Shown piece by piece: positions 42,809-50,443 of a stretch of DNA of 64,000 bases. Every line of letters begins with the position of its first letter. Position 1 is the first letter of the stretch. The DNA comes from Trujillonella endophytica (lineage in GTDB: Bacteria; Actinomycetota; Actinomycetes; Mycobacteriales; Geodermatophilaceae): positions 97,603 through 161,602 of the forward strand of contig NZ_FOEE01000012.1 in NCBI RefSeq assembly GCF_900110555.1. The letters run 5' to 3'. The position numbers were made by a program, and so were the translations under genes. The notes under the pieces are model-generated. The model saw nothing but the letters and a program-made list of their open reading frames with translations. It did no database searches and was not told the DNA's origin.

Positions 42809-43671
42809 GTCGACGGGTCGCGGTCGGGATAGCGCGCGCGGGCCAGGGCGTACAGCCCGAACGCCGCGAACCCGGCCGCGACCGCGGCGAGGAGCCAGGG
42901 GCCCGCGCCGGTGTGCGCCATCGCCGTCATCGCGCCGTCCAGGCCGGTGGCGGTCGAGACGTCCGCCGAGCGCGCCGCCCGCCACAGCAGGACGCCGACC
43001 AGCGCGAACGCCACGCCCTTGGCGAGGTAGCCGACCCGGCCGGCCACCTCGATGGCCGGCTCCCACCGGTCCGGCGCGGCCGGCAGGTCGATGTCGCGCA
43101 TGAACCCGCCGGTCACCCCGCGGGCCAGCGTGTAGAGGCCCAGCGCGACGACGGCGACGGCCACCGCCTGGACGGCGAGGGTGCCGCCGGGCACCTCCAG
43201 CGTGTCGTCGGTGAGCTCGCGCAGGCGCTCGTCGGCCTGGTACCCGGCGCCGGCGGCGAAGAGCAGGCCCGTGACGCCGAGCGCCGCGTAGACGACGGCC
43301 TTGGCCAGGCAGCGGGCGCAGACCAGCGCCGTGCGCAGCCGGTGCCGGTCGTCGAGCAGCCCGCGCCACCACAGCAGCACCTCCCCGGCCTGCCACAGGG
43401 CCAGGCAGAGCAGGCCCAGGCCGATCGCCCAGAGCAGGAGCCGGCCGCCGGGACCGTCGGCCACCGTCTGCAGCGCGCCGGTCTGGTCGGCGTCGGCGGC
43501 GCCCACCCCGCGGGCCAACTGGACCGCGAGCCAGGCGATGAGCAGGTGCAGCAGCCCGTAGGCGACCAGGCCGGCGCGGGCCAGCGCGCGCAGCACGGGG
43601 TGGTCGGTGACCTCGCGGGCGCGCTCGACGATCCCGCCGACGCGGTCGAGGAGGGCGCGGGCGACGGTCAC
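42805..43671 (-). CDS. DUF1206 membrane protein
   Basis: A 288-residue membrane protein with six helices in three homologous pairs, each beginning with an Arg-rich loop and a LARAGLVAYGLLHLLIAWLA-like segment. This is the DUF1206 pattern, with the repeated YxLARxxxPxR ending (ALARARYPDRD). Function is unknown. It is the second of two tandem DUF1206 genes, only 6 bases after the first, and convergent with the FabG-like gene. GTG start. Confidence 0.88.
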   Translation of the reverse strand: MTVARALLDRVGGIVERAREVTDHPVLRALARAGLVAYGLLHLLIAWLAVQLARGVGAADADQTGALQTVADGPGGRLLLWAIGLGLLCLALWQAGEVLLWWRGLLDDRHRLRTALVCARCLAKAVVYAALGVTGLLFAAGAGYQADERLRELTDDTLEVPGGTLAVQAVAVAVVALGLYTLARGVTGGFMRDIDLPAAPDRWEPAIEVAGRVGYLAKGVAFALVGVLLWRAARSADVSTATGLDGAMTAMAHTGAGPWLLAAVAAGFAAFGLYALARARYPDRDPST

Positions 43672-43677
43672 CCGGGC

Positions 43678-44520
43678 TCAGGTGCGCTCGGGGTAGCGGG
43701 CCCGGATGAGGCAGAACACGCCGTACGCCGCGATGCCGAGGGCCACCAGCGTCAGCAGGAACTGCCCGAACGGGGCGTCGAGGATGGTGCGCATGGCGCC
43801 GTCGAGCCCCGCCGCCTTGTTCGGGTCGAAGGTCACCGCCGCGTAGACGAGCATGCCGCCGAGCACGGTGAAGGCGATGCCCTTGGCCGGGAAGCCGACG
43901 AGCCCCACGCGCTCCACCAGCCGTCGCGTGCCGGGCGCCGCCGAGGAGAGGTCGAGCTGCTCGAGGAAGCGCTTCGTGACCCCCTTGTGCACGTAGTAGA
44001 GCCCGACGCCGATCAGTACGAGACCGGCCAGGCCGACCAGCCAGCGCCCGGCCGGCAGGCCGAAGACGCCCTCGGTGGCCTGCTGCTCCTGCTGGCCGCC
44101 CGAGCCGCCCGACCCGGTGACGGTCCGGATCGCGAGGACGGCGAGCGCCGCGTAGACGACCGCCTTGACGACGGCCTTGACCGACTTGGTCACCGCCTTC
44201 TTCCGCCGGTCGCCGGAGGCCGACCAGCCCGATCGCCAGCGCAGCACCTCGGCGAGCTGCCACACCGCCAGTGCGATCATCCCGATCGCGACCACCCACA
44301 GCAGCGGCTTGCCGACGGGTGAGTCCGCGAGGGTGGCCAGTGCTCCGGACTGGTCCGGTGACTCCGAGCTCCCTCCGCCGCCCCAGGCCAGCTGCAGCGC
44401 CAGCCAGGCGAGGACGAGGTGGACGACGCCGTAGGCGAGCAGGCCCACCCGCGCCAGGTTCTCCAGGCCGTCGCTGGATCCCGCGCGGTCGGCCGCGCTC
44501 ATCGGTGACCCGACGCCCAT
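43678..44520 (-). CDS. DUF1206 membrane protein (paralogue)
   Basis: A 280-residue paralogue of the following gene, with the same three-pair layout: LARVGLLAYGVVHLVLAWLALQL first, then KAVVKAVVYAALAVLAIRT, then VERVGLVGFPAKGIAFTVLGG, ending in CLIRARYPERT. A Gly/Gln-rich loop follows the second pair. The ATG at 44520 has AGGAG 12 bases upstream; another ATG is 18 bases inside. The two genes form an operon, and a duplication is likely. Function is unknown. Confidence 0.86.
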   Translation of the reverse strand: MGVGSPMSAADRAGSSDGLENLARVGLLAYGVVHLVLAWLALQLAWGGGGSSESPDQSGALATLADSPVGKPLLWVVAIGMIALAVWQLAEVLRWRSGWSASGDRRKKAVTKSVKAVVKAVVYAALAVLAIRTVTGSGGSGGQQEQQATEGVFGLPAGRWLVGLAGLVLIGVGLYYVHKGVTKRFLEQLDLSSAAPGTRRLVERVGLVGFPAKGIAFTVLGGMLVYAAVTFDPNKAAGLDGAMRTILDAPFGQFLLTLVALGIAAYGVFCLIRARYPERT

Positions 44521-44626
44521 TTTTCCGACACTCCTGTTCTCAGACCCCGTGCGGATCGAATCTGACACAACGGAGATCACCTCGCCCGGCGGCGGATCGC
44601 CCGTCCGGGTGAGGGACACTGGCCTC

Positions 44627-45271
44627 GTGGTGGGCACAGCGGCGACGACGACGGTGCAGGCGGACCCGGAGGTGGCCCGGCGGGCGTGGCCCCGCTGGCT
44701 GGCCCTGGGTGGAGCCTTGCTGGTCGTCGCAGTCGTCTCGGCGTTCTGGGACGCCGGTGGCGCCCGCCTGCTGCTCGGCGCGCTGGGCCTGTTCGGCGCG
44801 GTCCGCGGCGCGGTGCTGGTGGCGGGCGCGGGGAGCGACGGGCTGGACCGCCGGGTGCGGGGTCTCGGCGCGGGCACGGCCGCCGCGGGCGTCGTCGCCC
44901 TCGCCGCGGCCGCCGTCCCGGGCACCCTCGCGGGCTGGGTCCTGCTCGTGGGCACCCCGCTGGGTCTGCTGGCCGCCTCCCTCCGCCTGGTCTCCCGCGA
45001 CGGGGTCGCCCGCCGCGGCGGGCTGGTCGCGCTGGTGTGGTCGGTGCTGGTGACGGCGCTGCTGGTCGTCACCGGGCTGGCCACCGACTGGGACCGGGCG
45101 CGCGACGGCGCCACCCTGGTGGCCGCGCTGGGCGTCGGGGTCCTCGGCATCGTGCTGATGACCGGGTCGGCCGGCCTCCGCGTCGCCGCGGCGCGACCCG
45201 CGCCGCCGGCACAAGCCGCCGGATGTGCGGGCTGCGCCTGCTCAGGCGGCGGGTGCGGCGCGCTGGGCTGA
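44627..45271 (+). CDS. Membrane protein with cysteine-rich C-terminus
   Basis: A 214-residue protein with a GTG start (VVGTAATTTV). About six membrane helices fill residues 25-190. The last 15 residues hold four cysteines as CAGCACSGGGC, an unusual soluble tail that could bind metal. The family is not recognised. It is divergent from the DUF1206 pair with a 106-base gap. The 201 bases that follow (45272-45472), up to the convergent lipoprotein, show no convincing gene. Confidence 0.65.
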   Translation: MVGTAATTTVQADPEVARRAWPRWLALGGALLVVAVVSAFWDAGGARLLLGALGLFGAVRGAVLVAGAGSDGLDRRVRGLGAGTAAAGVVALAAAAVPGTLAGWVLLVGTPLGLLAASLRLVSRDGVARRGGLVALVWSVLVTALLVVTGLATDWDRARDGATLVAALGVGVLGIVLMTGSAGLRVAAARPAPPAQAAGCAGCACSGGGCGALG

Positions 45272-45472
45272 CGCCGGATCAGCCCCGGGTCGCCCGGTCG
45301 ACGTGCGCGCGGGCGACCGACACCGGCGCGCGGCCGGCCGGGGACGGTGTCCCGCGCGCGCCAGGCCGGCTCGATGCGGGAGCGGACGGGCGGCTCCACC
45401 CGCAGGACGCGGAGGCCAGGGGTCGCGGTGCGCGCCACCGACGCGGGGCGCCGTCCTGACCCGGCGGGGGCG

Positions 45473-46579
45473 TCAGGCGGGCAGCACCCACAGCCCGGCG
45501 CCGGCGCAGTTGGCGGCCACGACGAGGGAGCCGTCCGGTGCGACGGCGACGCCGGCGGCGGCGCCCGTGTCGTCGCACAGGTCGGCGACCGCGGTGGCGC
45601 TGCCGTCGGCGGGGTCCAGCCGGACGACCCGGAGCCGGCGGTCGACGGCGACGACGTCGTCGCCCACGACGGCCAGCCCGGTGACCTCGCCGAGCCCGGG
45701 TTCCCCCGGCACCTCGCGGACGGTTCCGGTGGCGGCGTCCACGGCCGCGAGCCCCGTCGTCCCCTCCGTGGCGACGTAGGCGATCCCGTCGTCGGAGACG
45801 GCCAGCGCGGACACCCCGTCTCCGTCGAGGGCGACGACGTCCCCGGGTGAGAAGGGGTCGGTCTCCAGCACGGCCACGGCGGGCGTCCACGCGGACCCGT
45901 CCTCCCCCCGGACGGCGAGGGTCACCGCGATCGTCGTGCCGTCGGGGCTGACCGTGAGGGCGTCGACCCGGACGCGGTCCGCCGCGTCGGCCACGTCCGA
46001 CACGTCGATCGCCGCCGCGGAGATCACGCGGCCCTCCAGCGGGGCGACCAGCAGGACGAACGGCAGCCCGCCGGGGCGGTCCCCGGCGACGACGACCGTC
46101 CCGTCCGGCAGCGCCGCGGCCTCGACCTGCCCGGCGTCCTCCGTGCCGGCGACCGGGCGGGTGTCGAGGACGTCCCCGCTCGCGGGGTCGACGGCGAGCA
46201 CCGCGTACCGGCCGTCGTAGGGGGAGCCGACCCGGCCGACGAGGAGCGTCTCCCCGCCCGCGGTCAGGGCGAGGTCGAGCTCGACGTCCTGCAGCCGGAC
46301 GGTGTCGCCGGCGACGGCCGGGCTCCCGTTCTCCGGGAGGTCCACCACGGTGACTCCGGCGCGGCCGGCCGCGCCGAGGGTCCAGACCAGCGCGGTGCCG
46401 TCGGCGGTCACGGTCACCCCGGCCACCAGGTCCGCGTCCTCGACGTCGTCCGCGAGCGCGACGGCGCGCTCGAGCGTCGCGGGGCCGCCGGGTCCGCCCT
46501 GGCCGCCGGTCGACGTGGTGCAGGCGGCCGTCGCGAGGGCGGTCGCGGCGGCCAGGACGCCGAGCAGGCGGGCGCGCAT
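45473..46579 (-). CDS. Lipoprotein with beta-propeller-like repeats (second of pair)
   Basis: A 368-residue lipoprotein. The signal peptide ends in TAAC (lipobox, C20), followed by a Gly-rich linker. The rest is a series of strand-rich repeats with phrases such as TVTADGTALVW, ALTVSPDGTTIAVTLA, ALAVSDDGIAYVAT and GVAVAPDGSLVVAAN, typical of WD40/YVTN-like propeller blades. It would be a cell-surface protein of unknown ligand. It starts on the last base of the upstream paralogue's stop codon, so the pair is co-translated. Confidence 0.78.
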   Translation of the reverse strand: MRARLLGVLAAATALATAACTTSTGGQGGPGGPATLERAVALADDVEDADLVAGVTVTADGTALVWTLGAAGRAGVTVVDLPENGSPAVAGDTVRLQDVELDLALTAGGETLLVGRVGSPYDGRYAVLAVDPASGDVLDTRPVAGTEDAGQVEAAALPDGTVVVAGDRPGGLPFVLLVAPLEGRVISAAAIDVSDVADAADRVRVDALTVSPDGTTIAVTLAVRGEDGSAWTPAVAVLETDPFSPGDVVALDGDGVSALAVSDDGIAYVATEGTTGLAAVDAATGTVREVPGEPGLGEVTGLAVVGDDVVAVDRRLRVVRLDPADGSATAVADLCDDTGAAAGVAVAPDGSLVVAANCAGAGLWVLPA

Positions 46580-47799
46580 CAGGCCACCGCCCAGACGGTC
46601 GGGTCGCGGTCCTCGTTGTGGCAGACGCCGCTCACCCACGCGGTGGCGCCGTCGTCGGAGAGGACGACGTCGTCGGTGGTCCCGCCCCCGCACAGCTCGA
46701 CGGCGGTGCTGGCGCCGGAGGCCAGGTCGACCACCAGCAGGGTGGGTGCGCCGGCCGGGCCGTCGAGGACGGCGACGGCGGCGAGGTCGCCGGAGGCCGC
46801 CAAGGCGGTGGGCGAGGTGCCGGGGAGTTCCAGCGCGGTGACGTCGTCGCCGTCGACGGTGACCAGGCGCAGCGCCGGCTCGGCGCCGGTGCCCGTGGTG
46901 AGGACCGCGACCGCGGTGCCGTCGGGGCGGAGGGTCACGTCGACGGCGCTGCTGGTGGCGGCGTCCGAGGCGAGCGCCACGGTGCCGAGGGGGCTGAGGT
47001 CCGCGTCCCAGCGGGCGAGGACCGCGGAGGGGGTGCCGTTGCCGGCGTCGAGGACGGCGACCACCTCGTCGCCGGCGGCGGCCAGGGCCTGCGGGGTGCT
47101 CGTGCCGGGCGCGGCCACCTCGACCGAGGCGAGCACGGCGCCGTCGGTCGGGTCGACGGCGAGCAGCACGGGCGCCGCGTCCGGGGCGCCGGTCAGCAGG
47201 TACAGCGTGCCGCCGTCCGGGGAGAGGGCGGCGGCCACGGTCTCGGACGCGGTCAGCGCCGGTGCGTCGATGAGCACGCCGGTGGCGCGGTCGGTCAGGG
47301 ACAGGACCCCGAACCGGACGTCGTCGCCGGGTTCGCCGATCAGGCCGGCGACGAGGATGCCGCCGGTCCGCGGGTCGACGGCGACCAGGACAGGGTCGTC
47401 GACCGCCGGCACCTCGTCCTCGGTGAGCACGGAGGCCTCGTCCGGATCGCTGCCCGGGCCGTCGGGGGTGAGCCGGCCGAGGGTGAGCACGGTGGACAGG
47501 TCGCCGCCCTCGGCGGAGAGCTCACGCAGGAAGGCCACGACGTCGCCGTCGCCGTCCGCGGCCAGCAGCGCCGCGCCGCCGTCGTCCGTGCCGTTCCCGG
47601 GCAGGGGGACGGCGCCGACGCGCACGTCCGGGACCCCGCCGCCGTCCGGGGGAGCGGGTGGGTCGGTGGGGGTGGACGCCGAGGTGCCCGGGGAGGAGGT
47701 GCTCGGGGCGGAGGCGGTGCCGCTCACGCTCGACGTGCAGGCGGCCAGCACGAGTGCGGCGGCCAGCGCGCCTCCCGCGGCCAGGGGACTCGATCTCAT
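46579..47799 (-). CDS. Lipoprotein with beta-propeller-like repeats (first of pair)
   Basis: A 406-residue lipoprotein with lipobox LAAC (C21) and a Ser/Thr/Pro-rich linker of about 35 residues. The following domain has repeated strand motifs (VAAALSPDGGTLYLLT, VDVTLRPDGTAVAVLT, DVVLSDDGATAWVS) like the downstream paralogue, and ends with a conserved cysteine-containing GVCHNEDRDPTVWAV. Identity between the pair is low, so they are diverged paralogues. Probably surface-exposed; function unknown. Confidence 0.78.
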   Translation of the reverse strand: MRSSPLAAGGALAAALVLAACTSSVSGTASAPSTSSPGTSASTPTDPPAPPDGGGVPDVRVGAVPLPGNGTDDGGAALLAADGDGDVVAFLRELSAEGGDLSTVLTLGRLTPDGPGSDPDEASVLTEDEVPAVDDPVLVAVDPRTGGILVAGLIGEPGDDVRFGVLSLTDRATGVLIDAPALTASETVAAALSPDGGTLYLLTGAPDAAPVLLAVDPTDGAVLASVEVAAPGTSTPQALAAAGDEVVAVLDAGNGTPSAVLARWDADLSPLGTVALASDAATSSAVDVTLRPDGTAVAVLTTGTGAEPALRLVTVDGDDVTALELPGTSPTALAASGDLAAVAVLDGPAGAPTLLVVDLASGASTAVELCGGGTTDDVVLSDDGATAWVSGVCHNEDRDPTVWAVA

Positions 47800-47885
47800 G
47801 CCACCACCCTCGGCGGCGGCGCTTGGGGCGTGCTGGCGGGGCACTTGCGGCCCGTTCACCCGTCCGGGGTGGGGTCTGTGGGAGA

Positions 47886-49106
47886 TCAGGCGTGGGCGGG
47901 GGCGCGGGTGAGGATCTGGGTGCCGTCGGGGCGGTAGGTGCGCCATCGGGCTCCGGGTGGTGCGGTGTCGTCGCGGTCGACGCGGAAGCCGTGATGCACC
48001 TTGGCGTGGTGCCGCTCGCACAGCAGCGCGGAGTTCTCGACCGAGGTGTCGCCCTGGTGGATCGTCCACTCTTCGAGGTGGTGGACATCGCAGAACCAGC
48101 GGGGTGCTTCGCAGCCGGCGAACACGCAGTGCTGGTCGCGGTGTTCGACGGCCTTGCGGATGTGCGGTGGGACGACGCGCTGCTCGCGGCCGACGTTCAG
48201 CGGTAGTCCGTCGGGGTCGAGCAGGAGCCGGGTGAGGGTGGCGTCGCAGGCCAGCCAGCGGGCCCGGGCGGCGGACAGGCGGGTGCCGGTGCCGGTGGTC
48301 GCCGCGCCCGGGCCGGTGGCGGGGTCGATCAGGTCCTCGACACCGATGGTGGCGATGACGTGCGGCTTGACGGTGCGCAGCACGGGCAGCCGGCCGGAGG
48401 CGAGGGCGAGATCGGCGAGTTGGACGAGGGCGTCGCCGGTGCGCTGGGACCGGGTGCGCTGGTCGTCGGCGCAGCGGCTCGCGGCGGCGATGGCTTCCAG
48501 GGCGGTGGCGACCTTCTGCCCGCCGACGGCATCCAGTTCGCCGCGGATGGTCCAGGTTCCGTCGGGATGCTGGACCAGGGTCACCGAGCGTTCTTCGGTG
48601 GGGTCGGGTTCGGGTCCGTCGGGGTCGAGCTTGGCCAGGTAGTCGGCGACCGCGAGTTCCAGGTCGCGGTGGGTGCCGCGGCCGGCCAGCTGTACGAGTG
48701 CGGCCTCGACGGCGGCGACGTCGATGCCCTGGGTCGCGGCCAGGTCGAGGTGGACCGGGGTGGCGATCTTCGCGATCACCGTGACCTGGTCGGCGCCTAG
48801 CACGCCGTCGGTGAACGCCCGGGCGGTGGCCGGCAGTAGTTCCAGCACCCGGCCCTGGGCCACGACCCGGGACGCGGAGGCGCCGGAGACGCGGGCGTGC
48901 CCGCGCAGCCACAGCGTGGCGTTCTTCGCTCCGTCGACCTCCGCCGCACCCCGGACGTCCACCCGCCGCGCCACCCGGGTCAGCGCGGCGGCGATCCGAT
49001 GCGAAGCCGTCACCAGCTCACGGGTGTGCTCCAGCAGCACGCCGTCGGGCAGCTCGTCCAGGTCCAGGGCAGCGAGGGCGTCCAGCGCCGACCGCAGCTC
49101 GCCCAC
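47886..49106 (-). CDS. DUF222/HNH endonuclease-domain protein (13E12-like)
   Basis: A 406-residue protein of the 13E12 repeat family found in many copies in actinobacteria. Residues 1-310 are DUF222 (mainly helical). The C-terminal HNH nuclease motif is visible as CVFAGCEAPRWFCDVHHLEEW then SALLCERHHAKVHHG, with paired cysteines for zinc. GTG start behind GGGGAGGTG. The family is often linked to mobile DNA and prophage remnants, but no attachment sites or integrase are seen here. The 291 bases to its right (49107-49397) are empty. Confidence 0.92.
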   Translation of the reverse strand: MGELRSALDALAALDLDELPDGVLLEHTRELVTASHRIAAALTRVARRVDVRGAAEVDGAKNATLWLRGHARVSGASASRVVAQGRVLELLPATARAFTDGVLGADQVTVIAKIATPVHLDLAATQGIDVAAVEAALVQLAGRGTHRDLELAVADYLAKLDPDGPEPDPTEERSVTLVQHPDGTWTIRGELDAVGGQKVATALEAIAAASRCADDQRTRSQRTGDALVQLADLALASGRLPVLRTVKPHVIATIGVEDLIDPATGPGAATTGTGTRLSAARARWLACDATLTRLLLDPDGLPLNVGREQRVVPPHIRKAVEHRDQHCVFAGCEAPRWFCDVHHLEEWTIHQGDTSVENSALLCERHHAKVHHGFRVDRDDTAPPGARWRTYRPDGTQILTRAPAHA

Positions 49107-49397
49107 GACACCTCCCCACTGCTTCGAATGTGTGTTCGATTCTAGCGGTTGGAAAGCCCAGGATCAACGCGAATATGCAGGTCAGGCCCGCTATCCACAG
49201 ATTCGGCGAACCCCTTGTCAGGACGCGATGGCCGATCCACCAGGCGTATCAAATCGGGGGAGCCGCCTGCGAGCGTCCGCCCCTGCGTACCCGCCCGCTC
49301 ACCGTCAGCAAGGGCGACGCCGGGAGGCGCGAGATCGGTTTGGCGCGGCGGCCGGCGTGGGGGACCGTGGGCGGAGTCCGACGCTGGAGGTGACGGG

Positions 49398-49649
49398 ATG
49401 GCACGGTGGCTCGCACCGATGGGCGCACTGGTATCGCTGCTCGTGCTCTTCGCCGGCCTGGTGCGGGCGGAGACCGAGCAGGCGACGACCGCCGGCGTCT
49501 CGCTGACCTTCTGGGGCGCGGCCGGGCTGCTGCTCGTCGTCGCCGCGGTCGGCGTCGTCGAGTGGAACGCCGGCCACCGCAGGCCCGCCGCGCGCCGACC
49601 CGCCGCGCGGCCTGCAGCCGCCCAGCAGCGCCCGCCGCGGCTCGGCTGA
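49398..49649 (+). CDS. Small two-helix membrane protein
   Basis: An 83-residue protein with a GGAGGTG site before the ATG. Two hydrophobic helices (WLAPMGALVSLLVLFAGLV and LTFWGAAGLLLVVAAVGVV) are joined by a short polar loop and followed by a basic Arg/Pro/Ala tail. The family is not recognised. Its stop codon lies in the loop of a hairpin, so termination of translation and transcription overlap physically. Confidence 0.65.
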   Translation: MARWLAPMGALVSLLVLFAGLVRAETEQATTAGVSLTFWGAAGLLLVVAAVGVVEWNAGHRRPAARRPAARPAAAQQRPPRLG

Positions 49650-49658
49650 CCGAGCCGC
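49637..49658 (+). terminator. Hairpin with the stop codon in its loop
   Basis: GCGGCTCGG (49637-49645) and CCGAGCCGC (49650-49658) form a 9-bp stem around CTGA. The TGA at 49647-49649 is the stop of the small membrane protein gene. Confidence 0.55.
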
Positions 49659-49670
49659 CACGCCGGCCCC

Positions 49671-49739
49671 GGCTCGGCTGACGGGGCAGCCGCGACTCGG
49701 CCGACCTACCAGTCGCGGCTCGGCCGACCGAGCAGCCGA
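49671..49739. repeat. Three degenerate 23-bp tandem repeats
   Basis: Copies begin at 49671, 49694 and 49717, exactly 23 bases apart, with the core GRCTCGGCYGAC followed by a variable region ending in CAGYCG. A related half-copy forms the hairpin at 49639-49650. The array fills most of the gap before the convergent response regulator gene. Confidence 0.7.
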
Positions 49740-49753
49740 GACCGCCCCCGGTC

Positions 49754-50443
49754 TCAGCCGCCGGGAGTGGGTCCCAGCCCGGCGTCCCGGGCCAAAGCCA
49801 CGGCCTCCGCGCGGCTGGCCGCGTGCAGCTTGGCGAGGACGTCGGAGACCCGGTTGCGCACCGTCTTCTCCGACAGGAACAGCCGGGCGGCGATCGCGGC
49901 GTTCGGCAGCCCGTGCGCGACCAGGTCGAGCACCTCGCGCTCGCGGTCGGTGAGCTCCGGAAAGGGCACCGCGGTCGAGCGGGCCCGCGAGGACGCGAAG
50001 AAGGCCAGCACCCGGTCGGCGATCCGCGGGCCGAACACCGCCTCCGACCGAGCAGCCGCGCGCACCGCCCGGGCGATGTCGGCGGCCTCGGACTCCTTGA
50101 GCAGGTATCCGCGCGCCCCGGCGCGGAGGGCGGCGAACACCGAGTCGTCGTCGTCGCTCATGGTCAGCACGACCACCGCCGTCCCGGGGTGGGCCGCCGC
50201 GATCCGCGCGGTCGCCGGGACGCCGCCGGTGCCCGGCATCCGCAGGTCCATGAGGACGACGTCGGGGCGCAGCGCGTCGACCGCGCCGACGGCGGCCTCG
50301 CCGTCGGCGGCGGTCCCGACCACCTCCAGGTCCGCCTCGTCGCCGAGGGCGTCCGCGACGCCGTCCCGGTAGACGGGGTGGTCGTCGACGACGACGACCC
50401 GGACGACCTCGACCTCGACCCCGGGCTGCGGGGCGGCGGTCAC
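49754..50443 (-). CDS. NarL/LuxR-family response regulator
   Basis: A 229-residue response regulator. The receiver has D20 and D21 near the N-terminus (VVVVDDHPVYRDG), phospho-acceptor D66 (VVLMDLRMPG) and the later T and K positions. A LuxR-type HTH spans about 165-225 (LTDREREVLDLVAHGLPNAAIA and FLSEKTVRNRVSDVLAKL). The GTG start overlaps the kinase stop by 4 bases, so they form one operon. It would be phosphorylated by that kinase. Confidence 0.93.
   Translation of the reverse strand: MTAAPQPGVEVEVVRVVVVDDHPVYRDGVADALGDEADLEVVGTAADGEAAVGAVDALRPDVVLMDLRMPGTGGVPATARIAAAHPGTAVVVLTMSDDDDSVFAALRAGARGYLLKESEAADIARAVRAAARSEAVFGPRIADRVLAFFASSRARSTAVPFPELTDREREVLDLVAHGLPNAAIAARLFLSEKTVRNRVSDVLAKLHAASRAEAVALARDAGLGPTPGG

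Noticed and set aside
45272..45472. Possible small gene between the Cys-tail protein and the lipoprotein pair
   Set aside because: Frames here are Arg/Pro-rich in both directions with no convincing ribosome-binding site.
47886..49106. DUF222/HNH gene as part of a prophage or mobile element
   Set aside because: No integrase, attachment sites, tRNA or flanking repeats nearby; the family is commonly a chromosomal multi-copy gene.
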